Assembly (NCBI GenBank): GCA_007695205.1
Contig: REEF01000635.1
Span: 1 to 12,377, forward strand
Origin: Planctomycetaceae bacterium
Lineage (GTDB): Bacteria > Planctomycetota > Planctomycetia > Pirellulales > Pirellulaceae
DNA length: 12,377 bases
Direction of reading: 5' to 3'
Position 1 is the stretch's first letter; each line of letters begins with the position of its first letter. Position numbers and translations under genes: made by a program. The notes below the pieces were generated by a model, which saw only the letters and a list, made by a program, of their open reading frames with translations, made no database searches and was not told the origin of the DNA. This document shows positions 1 to 5,883 of this stretch, one piece after another.

Positions 1-23
1 CCCGAGTTTTCAGCGTGCCCTCC

Positions 24-40
24 AAAGGGTCAGACCCCTT
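24..40. repeat. Short REP-like palindrome with GGGTCAG core
   Basis: The bases GGGTC and GACCC face each other around a single A at 32. The arms extend outward through AAA and CTT with one mismatch. The core GGGTCAG recurs at 1571-1577 and 5858-5864, each time inside a palindrome near a gene end. This resembles intergenic REP-type elements, but no family can be assigned from the window alone. Confidence 0.4.
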
Positions 41-135
41 TTCAGACAAAGCTTAGACTCCTGGCGGTCCGGCGATAAGGCAACTCGCAGAGAATAATCT
101 ACCCGCAACGCGGTGGCCGGTCTGACCGAGCCATC

Positions 136-182
136 CCGCCGACCGAAGGTCTCTCATATCGCGTGAGACCTTCGGTCGGCGG
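136..182. terminator. Perfect 18-bp hairpin, possible terminator or intergenic repeat
   Basis: The arms at 136-153 and 165-182 are exact reverse complements over 18 bases and enclose an 11-base loop (154-164). The stem is GC-rich and very stable. It is followed on the plus strand only by GTTTCAG-like sequence, with no long T run, so it is not a textbook intrinsic terminator. It may end transcription of a gene lying left of the window, or it may be a copy of a dispersed intergenic palindrome. Confidence 0.45.
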
Positions 183-190
183 TTTCAGCG

Positions 191-240
191 GGGTCGGAGA
201 CCCTCGCCGAGCGCGGGGTCGGAGAACCTCGCCGAGCGCG
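191..240. repeat. 25-bp tandem direct repeat, two copies
   Basis: Copy one (191-215) and copy two (216-240) match at 24 of 25 positions; the difference is C to A at base 11 of the unit. The unit begins GGGTCGGAGA and ends CGAGCGCG. A third copy starts and breaks down after 241. Two copies differing at one base indicate recent duplication or maintained homogeneity. No reading frame crosses the repeat. Confidence 0.75.
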
Positions 241-328
241 GGTGGTCCCTACGCCTTGCAGACCAGGCACGAAGGCTTAGAATTGGGGGCCTGTAGGCAT
301 TCCCAGTTTTTTTCAGGACGTTTTCTGC

Positions 329-1567
329 ATGCGTGACGAACCCCGCCGAGGCTCGCTGCTGGTCGTTTTTCTGACGGTGTTCATCGACCTGCTGGGTTTC
401 GGCATGGTGCTGCCTTTGCTGCCGATCTATGCCGACGTGTTCACCGTCGATCCCAGTGGATGGCGACTGGGACTGCTGATGGCCAGTTTTTCGGTCATGC
501 AGTTCCTGTTCGCTCCGTTGTGGGGCCGGTTATCGGATCGGATCGGGCGTCGGCCTGTCTTGATTATCGGACTGGCCGGTTCGGTGACCTTTTACCTGTT
601 GTTCGGCATCGCGACGGTCATGCGGAGCATCGAACTGTTGTTTGTCTCACGGATCGGAGCCGGGATCGCCGGGGCGACGATCCCGACGGCCCAGGCTTAC
701 ATCGCCGATTCGACTTCACTGGAAAAGCGTTCCAAAGGGATGGCGTTGATCGGGATGGCGTTCGGGATGGGGTTCACCTTTGGGCCGCTGTTCGGATTCC
801 TGGCGGTTCCAGGCGGTAAAGGCGAGCCGGGTCCCTGGCCTGGATATGCGGCGGCGGGCCTGTCAGCGATCGCCCTGATCCTGGCGATCTGGAAATTGCC
901 GGAATCATTGAAGCCCGACAGTCGATCGGCGGCGCCGGCGGGACTCCGTTGGCAAGAGTTTCGGCAGGCCTTGTCCGTTGCCTCGGTGGGCATGCTGCTA
1001 ACAGCGATCTTCGTCTGTATCTTTTCCTTTGCGAACTTCGAGACCACGCTGTCCATGCTGATCAAGGGCAGTGCCGAGACGCAGGCCAGCCCGTTCCAGT
1101 TTACCTGGGGCCAGGTCTGTTTGACCTACGCCTACATCGGATTTACGATGACGCTGGCCCAAGGCCTGTTGGTCCGCCGCCTGGCAGGACGCGTCTCCGA
1201 GGGCAAGCTGGCAGGTTGGGGCGCCGCATTGCAAATCGCCGGTTTCGCGGTAGCCCTGGCGGCGATCCAGCAAGGTTCGGCATCGCTGCTGATGGTGGCG
1301 TTGGGCATCATCACCAGCGGCGCCGGATTGATGCAACCGACTCTGAACTCGCTGCTATCCCGACGTAGCGACCCGGAGAAGCAGGGCGCGATCTTGGGAG
1401 TTGGCCAGAGCGTCAACGCGCTGGCTCGAATCCTGGGCGCCGGCCTGGGGATCCCGATGCTGAGGGCTGCTCTGATGCTGCCCTATCTGATCAGCATGGT
1501 GCTGATGATCGCTGCCTTGATGCTGATCATCCTGGCTGCCCGTTCCGGAAAAGATTACGGATCGTGA
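329..1567 (+). CDS. MFS multidrug/tetracycline-type exporter (DHA1 family)
   Basis: This is a 412-residue inner-membrane protein with about twelve hydrophobic segments, the normal length and layout for a DHA1 drug:proton antiporter. The first helix carries the TetA-like FIDLLGFGMVLPLLPIYA stretch (residues 18-35). The loop between helices 2 and 3 has a full MFS motif A, GRLSDRIGRRPVL (66-78). A motif-B-like arginine sits at R108 (SRIGAGIAGA), and a glycine-rich motif C (GMAFGMGFTFGP, 142-153) marks it as an exporter. The substrate cannot be read from sequence. The start at 329 is chosen because AGGA lies 10 bases upstream and hydrophobic sequence begins at once. It stands alone on the plus strand, and its stop codon shares its last A with a large inverted repeat. 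Confidence 0.93.
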   Translation: MRDEPRRGSLLVVFLTVFIDLLGFGMVLPLLPIYADVFTVDPSGWRLGLLMASFSVMQFLFAPLWGRLSDRIGRRPVLIIGLAGSVTFYLLFGIATVMRSIELLFVSRIGAGIAGATIPTAQAYIADSTSLEKRSKGMALIGMAFGMGFTFGPLFGFLAVPGGKGEPGPWPGYAAAGLSAIALILAIWKLPESLKPDSRSAAPAGLRWQEFRQALSVASVGMLLTAIFVCIFSFANFETTLSMLIKGSAETQASPFQFTWGQVCLTYAYIGFTMTLAQGLLVRRLAGRVSEGKLAGWGAALQIAGFAVALAAIQQGSASLLMVALGIITSGAGLMQPTLNSLLSRRSDPEKQGAILGVGQSVNALARILGAGLGIPMLRAALMLPYLISMVLMIAALMLIILAARSGKDYGS

Positions 1568-1660
1568 TTGGGGTCAGGTCTTGACTTATAACTTATGGTC
1601 TTCTTTGTCATAGCAGAGTGCGCGCGTCTGATAAGTTATAAGTCAAGACCTGACCCCAAT
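1567..1660. repeat. 94-bp palindromic element with perfect 30-bp inverted arms, probable terminator
   Basis: The arms at 1567-1596 and 1631-1660 are exact reverse complements over 30 bases and surround a 34-base centre. The arm contains GGGGTCAGGTCTTGAC followed by an AT-rich TATAACTTAT. The left arm begins on the last base of the MFS stop codon. The right arm ends 12 bases from the stop codon of the convergent LRR gene. A run of six T follows at 1669-1674, so on the plus strand it could act as an intrinsic terminator. The length, perfection and AT-rich inner ends also fit a miniature mobile or REP-type element. I infer both roles; neither is proven here. Confidence 0.8.
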
Positions 1661-1672
1661 TGCGGGACTTTT

Positions 1673-3220
1673 TTAGTAAGCGATCCGCGTGTTGGGCAGC
1701 ATTTCCTTTAGCTTGGCCAGCCCTTTTTCGGTGATCTTGGTCTGGGCGATGTCCAATTGGCGCAGTTCGCTGAATTTTCCCAGATGGGGCACCGCCGCAT
1801 CGGTGATCGGCACACCGCGCAGCTCCAGACGGCCCAGGTTACTGATGGCGGTCAGATGCTCGACACCCGCATCGGAGATCTCGACGTCCCGCAAGATCAA
1901 CGTCCGCAGCCCCGACAATTCGCCCAACCGCCGCATGCCCTCGTCGGTCAGCGGGGTGGCCATCACGTTCAACACGGTAAGCTGGGGCAAGGCTTTCAGG
2001 TGCTCGAGGCTTTCGTCGCTGAGCGGTGCCCCGCCCAGATCGAGGAATTCCAGTTCCTTCATGTCCTTCAGATGCACCAACCCGCTGCCGTTCAAGGCCA
2101 GACGCCTCAAGTCCAACCGCCGCAGATTGGTCAGACCCTCCAGATGCTGCAAACCGTGATCGGTCACCTGGTAGGCCTGAGCTAACGACAGCTCTTCCAG
2201 CCCGGTCATCTGGCTGATGAATTCCAGACCAAAGTCGCAGATGGCCATGGAATCCTTGACGGCCAGGCTACGAAGCTGTGACATGGTCGCCAGATACTCC
2301 AGGCCCGTTTCGCTGGATGCTCGACTGCGGAGATACAGCGCATCCAGATTCTTCATCTCGGCCAGCATCCTGAGCCCGTCATCGCCGATCGAGTTGCAGC
2401 CATCCAGATCCAGCGTCCGCAATTGATCCAACTGGACCAACGATTCCAAGCCAAAATCGCTGATGTTGTCGTTGTCGGTCAACCGGAGTGTTTCCAATTG
2501 GGGAAAGTGCTGGAAGTGTTCGATGACGTCATCGGTCAACCGGGTCGCGCGGTGCAGACGCAACGATTGGATTTGATCGAGTGCCGTCAAATGTTCGATG
2601 CCATCATCGGTCACTGCGACGTTATCCAGATCCAGCGTGGTCAGCGTGCTGAGCCGGGCTACTGCGGGCATCGCTTCGTCGGTGATCCCCAGGCCTCGCA
2701 ACCGCAACACTCGCAGATCCGGCATCGGCACCGCGACCAACTGCTGGACTTCATCATCCGACAGACTGGCTGGCAGCAGATCGATCTCGATCAACCGTCC
2801 CGCCTGGTCCACCTGGACGCGCCCGCCCCACTCCTGGATCTTTTTCAGCACGGGCGCCAACGCCGCAGCCGCGTCGCGAGCCTGCTGGTCCTCAGGCGAT
2901 TCGAGCGACGGATCGGCGGTATCAAGCAGCTCGGTCCCATCGCGATCGGCGTCTGCCGGCTCGGAGGGCGTGACGGTGGGAGACGGCGCCGGCGAGCAAC
3001 CGACCAGCGTCGGTAGCGTGAGAAGCCCGCAAACCACCAGCAGGATGGTGAATCCAGTCCAGCCGTGCATTGACACGCGGCGGGCGCTGTCAGAAGCGGG
3101 TGACGCACCTGCCATGGGACAGCCGAACGGTCTTGCAACCTTTGATCGGCGCTGGATGTGTTCAGTCGACGAAAAACCGAGGGGCACGTCTTTCTCAGGC
3201 ATGCGAACTTCTCTCACCAT
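1673..3220 (-). CDS. Leucine-rich-repeat lipoprotein
   Basis: From residue about 145 to the end, 14 to 15 tandem repeats of about 24 residues follow the pattern LxxLxLxxxxITDxGLxxLxxL. This is the class built around an (I/L)(T/S)D(E/D)G turn and common in planctomycete proteins. Such solenoids bind protein partners; no enzymatic domain is present. A hydrophobic segment (about 55-71) ends in lipobox LVGC with C75, so the mature protein should be lipid-anchored. An acidic, Pro/Ser-rich linker follows. The ATG at 3220 has AGGGA about six bases upstream but gives an unusually long 74-residue leader. An internal ATG at 3070 (M51) would give an ordinary 24-residue lipoprotein signal but lacks a clear ribosome-binding site. 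The gene lies 121 to 122 bases after the HEAT-like gene, separated by two hairpins. Its TAA stop overlaps a T run beside the large palindrome. Confidence 0.88.
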   Translation of the reverse strand: MVREVRMPEKDVPLGFSSTEHIQRRSKVARPFGCPMAGASPASDSARRVSMHGWTGFTILLVVCGLLTLPTLVGCSPAPSPTVTPSEPADADRDGTELLDTADPSLESPEDQQARDAAAALAPVLKKIQEWGGRVQVDQAGRLIEIDLLPASLSDDEVQQLVAVPMPDLRVLRLRGLGITDEAMPAVARLSTLTTLDLDNVAVTDDGIEHLTALDQIQSLRLHRATRLTDDVIEHFQHFPQLETLRLTDNDNISDFGLESLVQLDQLRTLDLDGCNSIGDDGLRMLAEMKNLDALYLRSRASSETGLEYLATMSQLRSLAVKDSMAICDFGLEFISQMTGLEELSLAQAYQVTDHGLQHLEGLTNLRRLDLRRLALNGSGLVHLKDMKELEFLDLGGAPLSDESLEHLKALPQLTVLNVMATPLTDEGMRRLGELSGLRTLILRDVEISDAGVEHLTAISNLGRLELRGVPITDAAVPHLGKFSELRQLDIAQTKITEKGLAKLKEMLPNTRIAY

Positions 3221-3243
3221 TTCTTCCCTAGGTAAAAACTACT

Positions 3244-3319
3244 TCGATCGTCCCGGCCGACGAAAGCGGCGGGCGATCGACGACATACCGCCAGGACTTT
3301 TTTTGCCCGTCCTGGCGGT
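3244..3319 (-). terminator. Two consecutive hairpins between the HEAT-like and LRR genes
   Basis: Arms ACCGCCAGGAC (3287-3297) and its exact complement (3309-3319) form an 11-bp stem with an 11-base loop. A second stem uses 3244-3255 and 3270-3280, with TCGATCG ends and one bulged base. On the minus strand neither stem is followed by a T run; the run of seven A or T lies in the loop of the first. They may attenuate transcription between the two genes, stabilise the upstream message, or act as a weak terminator. Confidence 0.4.
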
Positions 3320-3341
3320 CATGGAACTTCTGTCGATCGGC

Positions 3342-3911
3342 CTAACGGCCAACCGGCTGGACCGAGGTCTCTTTGACCGGTTTCAGCCGCAAGTCCGGCA
3401 CCCCGGGCACCTCGACGCCTCGCACCCGCAAGGAATGCGCGATCGCCGGTTTGTCCTCGTCCGCAGCGGTTGCCAGCGCCGCTTGCAACGCGGCCGTAGC
3501 TTCCTCGCCCGGCAAGCGTTCCAGTGCCATGCGGGCATCTTCGTGCAGATCCGGGATGGCCAACAACTCGGCCACGGGCCCGACCGCCTGGCTGTCGGCG
3601 ATCTGCCATGTCATCCACAGCACATCGCGCCGCAACTGCATGGGTTGATCATCGCCCAGCAGTTTCAACAACTCCAGCGACACGGCTTTCGCCTCGTCTT
3701 CAGCGCCCGGACGACCGGCATAGTACACCAGGTTTTGCATGGCACGGTTCGCCGCGCGCGCGATTTCCAGTTCGCCCGTCGCGGCGATCTTGGCCAGCGG
3801 CACCATGGCCCGGGCGCCGACGGGACCGGCATGATCGCGAGCCGCTGCTCGTTCAGCGTGATCGCTGCTTTGAATCTTTTCAATCAACAGATCGAGAGTC
3901 AGTTCTTCCAT
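3342..3911 (-). CDS. Small HEAT-repeat-like helical protein
   Basis: This is a 189-residue soluble, almost entirely helical protein. Paired amphipathic helices recur at intervals of about 35 residues, for example HAERAAARDHAG, ELEIARAANRAMQNLV and HEDARMALERLPGEEATAAL, as in HEAT/ARM solenoids. There is no signal peptide, membrane segment or catalytic motif, so a scaffolding or partner-binding role is the most one can infer. I prefer the ATG at 3911 (MEELTLDLL). The AGAAGG ribosome-binding site sits about 9 bases before it but directly abuts the alternative ATG at 3920. The gene starts about 35 bases after the oxidoreductase stop, so the two are probably co-transcribed, and the pairing suggests a shared process. 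The protein is unnamed, and the family call is from repeat pattern only. Confidence 0.75.
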   Translation of the reverse strand: MEELTLDLLIEKIQSSDHAERAAARDHAGPVGARAMVPLAKIAATGELEIARAANRAMQNLVYYAGRPGAEDEAKAVSLELLKLLGDDQPMQLRRDVLWMTWQIADSQAVGPVAELLAIPDLHEDARMALERLPGEEATAALQAALATAADEDKPAIAHSLRVRGVEVPGVPDLRLKPVKETSVQPVGR

Positions 3912-3946
3912 CGATAGCATCCTTCTCGTAGTAGCGGGAGTCGGGT

Positions 3947-5305
3947 TTAGAGAGCGTAGGGGTAACGTTGCGGGCGACCCGCCAAGCGTTGAGCCTGTTC
4001 GTCGCCGATGATCTCACGGCGGCTCTGATCCCACTGCAGCTTGCGACCCAGCAGGAACGATAGATTGCCCAGGACGGTCAGGATCGCGACGTCCACGCCG
4101 GCTTCGACGTTCATGATCGTCTTCTTGCCCGTCTTGATGCCTTCGAACCAGTCCTCCATGTGCCCCGGACTGCGGTACACGTCGACTGCGTTCGGGCCGG
4201 GTTCCCATTCACGGGCCTTGCGTTCGGCCCAAGTGCCGCCGTCACCGCCCCAATGGGTGAACGTGCCCTCATCGCCTTGATACACCGCCCCGTATCCCGG
4301 ACGTGAAATCCGACCACCTGGCTCGCGTCCCGTCCGCTCCTCGGGCGGAGGCGGATCTCCCGGCTGATTCCAAGTCAGCACCCAGTCCGGGTTTTTGAAC
4401 GTGTACGTGACGTTGATACGAACCGCCGAATCCCACAACCCGCGGGTGGGCGCTTCGCCTGTCGCCTCGACCTCGACCGGACCGGTGCCGTCGGCGTTCA
4501 TCCACCACATGGCACAGCTCATCACATGCGCCCCGCGGTCACGGATCTGGCCACCGCCCGATTCCATCATCCAGCGGAACGTGCCATGGCAGTAACCCGG
4601 ATTGAACGGTCGATCGCGGAGCGGCCCCAGCCAAAGATCCCAGTCCAGTTCCGCCGGCACTTCGCGATCCGGCGCCGTTCCGCCCGATGGGCTGGGATAG
4701 TGGAAACAATCGACTCGGTGCACTCGCCCGATGTTGCCGTTCGCCAGGTAGCGATGCGCCAGATAGGCCTCCGGCTGGCTGCGACCTTGGGAACCGACCT
4801 GGACGGCGATCCCCGCCTTGTTCGCCGCTTCGATCATCGCGATGCCTTCCTCGATCGTGCAGCAGGCGGGCTTTTCGACATACACATGTTTGCCCCGCTC
4901 GGCCGCATGCACCGTTTGCACCGCGTGCCAGTGGTCGGGCGTGGAAATCACCACAGCATCGATATCGTCGCGGTCCAACACATCACGGTAATCGCGATAG
5001 CAATCGGCTTGGGGTCCGGCGGTACGTGACGCGTTCTCCAATCGTCGATCGTCCACATCGCAGACGGCCGCTACATGCGTCTGACCGCGTCCGACTCGGC
5101 TGACGATGTCGCGCAGATGATGGCCGCCCATTCCGCCGACGCCGATGTGCCCGAATGTGATCCGATCATTGGCGCCCGGCCGGTTGGGCGTCGCCAGCAC
5201 ACCCGAGGGAATTATCTGCGGCACGGCCACGGCACCAACGGCTGCCGCTGATCCAGCAGCCTTCAGGAATGTGCGGCGCGGCATGCCTCGACTTTTTTTG
5301 CTCAT
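3947..5305 (-). CDS. Tat-exported Gfo/Idh/MocA-family oxidoreductase
   Basis: The 452-residue product begins with a twin-arginine signal: PRRTFLKAAG (residues 9-18), then a hydrophobic stretch to about residue 38. It should therefore fold in the cytoplasm with bound cofactor and be exported by Tat. The N-terminal Rossmann domain has the dinucleotide loop GVGGMGG (55-61), an acidic VCDVDD (81-86) after strand 2, and the family hallmark EKP (144-146). The C-terminal half has the GGGQIRDRGAH segment (249-259) with the expected histidine. The family oxidises or reduces sugars, inositols and related polyols with NAD(P); the substrate here is unknown. The ATG at 5305 is preceded by AGGTGA four bases upstream. 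It heads the group with the HEAT-like and LRR genes. Exported members of this family are strongly expanded in planctomycetes. Confidence 0.93.
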   Translation of the reverse strand: MSKKSRGMPRRTFLKAAGSAAAVGAVAVPQIIPSGVLATPNRPGANDRITFGHIGVGGMGGHHLRDIVSRVGRGQTHVAAVCDVDDRRLENASRTAGPQADCYRDYRDVLDRDDIDAVVISTPDHWHAVQTVHAAERGKHVYVEKPACCTIEEGIAMIEAANKAGIAVQVGSQGRSQPEAYLAHRYLANGNIGRVHRVDCFHYPSPSGGTAPDREVPAELDWDLWLGPLRDRPFNPGYCHGTFRWMMESGGGQIRDRGAHVMSCAMWWMNADGTGPVEVEATGEAPTRGLWDSAVRINVTYTFKNPDWVLTWNQPGDPPPPEERTGREPGGRISRPGYGAVYQGDEGTFTHWGGDGGTWAERKAREWEPGPNAVDVYRSPGHMEDWFEGIKTGKKTIMNVEAGVDVAILTVLGNLSFLLGRKLQWDQSRREIIGDEQAQRLAGRPQRYPYAL

Positions 5306-5883
5306 GCTTTCACCTTTGAGATCGTTGCCAGAAAACGAAAATCCAAACCAATATATTCAGAATAACCGTTCACTGCGGCACACGCAAGCAGCTAACCACC
5401 AACAACACCCCCCTTCTGCCGTTCCGCTTGCGACGCTTAAGCCCCATGGTTACACAAATAAAGGAGGACGGATCGGCAATCCGTACGTGAAGGTTTGCCT
5501 CATAGGGCCGTCGCCATTAGGTTCTGCGTTGCCTCGGAACCGTGAATAACACGCTCGTGGACAGAACCTTCGATGTGCCGGGATCGCCTTGGCGTACCCG
5601 CACCTCTGCAGCTCGGCCGCTTCTCGGAAAACCAGCAGATCGAGCCCCGGATCGTGCGGCAGGTCCAAGTCAGTGCCCCGCGCCCGAAGTTATCGAATCT
5701 TTGGCAGCATTGATATCGTTCGACCGGCGGCGCGGCAACGTGAGTTGCGTCCATTCCATCGGCGTGAATCATGCGACCTCGCCATCTGGGGCGTCTTCGA
5801 TGCGGAGCGGACCGTCATTCCCATGGCAAGCAAAAAATGCCTGTCCTTTTCGCCCTCGGGTCAGATTCATTTTCTGACAGAGT
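5306..5883. other. 578-bp gap with AT-rich leader and possible decayed reading frame
   Basis: Next to the oxidoreductase (about 5335-5375) the DNA is AT-rich and probably holds its minus-strand promoter, but no well-spaced -35/-10 pair stands out. An AGGAGG at 5463-5468 on the plus strand precedes a 6-bp hairpin (5469-5485, ACGGAT arms) and only a 20-codon GTG frame. On the minus strand a frame around 5560-5680 reads like protein (LDLPHDPGLDLLVF and then REAAELQRCGYAKAIPAH) with mostly G or C at third positions. It is closed by an upstream stop and has no good start, so it looks like a gene fragment. I do not recognise its family. Confidence 0.4.
5860..5878 (-). terminator. Small hairpin just after the RND permease stop
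   Basis: GTCAGA (5860-5865) and TCTGAC (5873-5878) form a 6-bp perfect stem with a 7-base loop, starting 5 bases beyond the permease stop codon. No T run follows directly on the minus strand; a run of six T comes about 25 bases later (complement of 5832-5837). The GGGTCAG at 5858-5864 matches the core of the other two palindromes in this window, so it may be a REP-like element used as a message end. Confidence 0.35.

Larger units (their letters stand above)
1..328. other. Non-coding, repeat-rich region upstream of the MFS gene
   Basis: I see no convincing reading frame here. The stretch holds a GGGTCAG-centred palindrome (24-40), a strong hairpin (136-182) and a 25-bp tandem duplication (191-240). 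A possible ribosome-binding site AGGA at 315-318 lies 10 bases before the ATG at 329. No strong promoter for the MFS gene is visible; TTGCAG (257-262) and TAGAAT (278-283) are only 15 bases apart, which is too close for a confident call. Confidence 0.6.

Noticed and set aside
191..240. CRISPR-like direct repeats
   Set aside because: The copies are contiguous with no spacer and number only two.
1567..1660. CRISPR or tRNA-related structure in the palindrome
   Set aside because: Only two inverted arms with one spacer, no direct repeat array and no cloverleaf.
2598..3917. Plus-strand 439-residue open frame across the LRR and HEAT-like genes
   Set aside because: Serine/arginine-rich low-complexity translation antisense to two well-supported genes; no recognisable domain.
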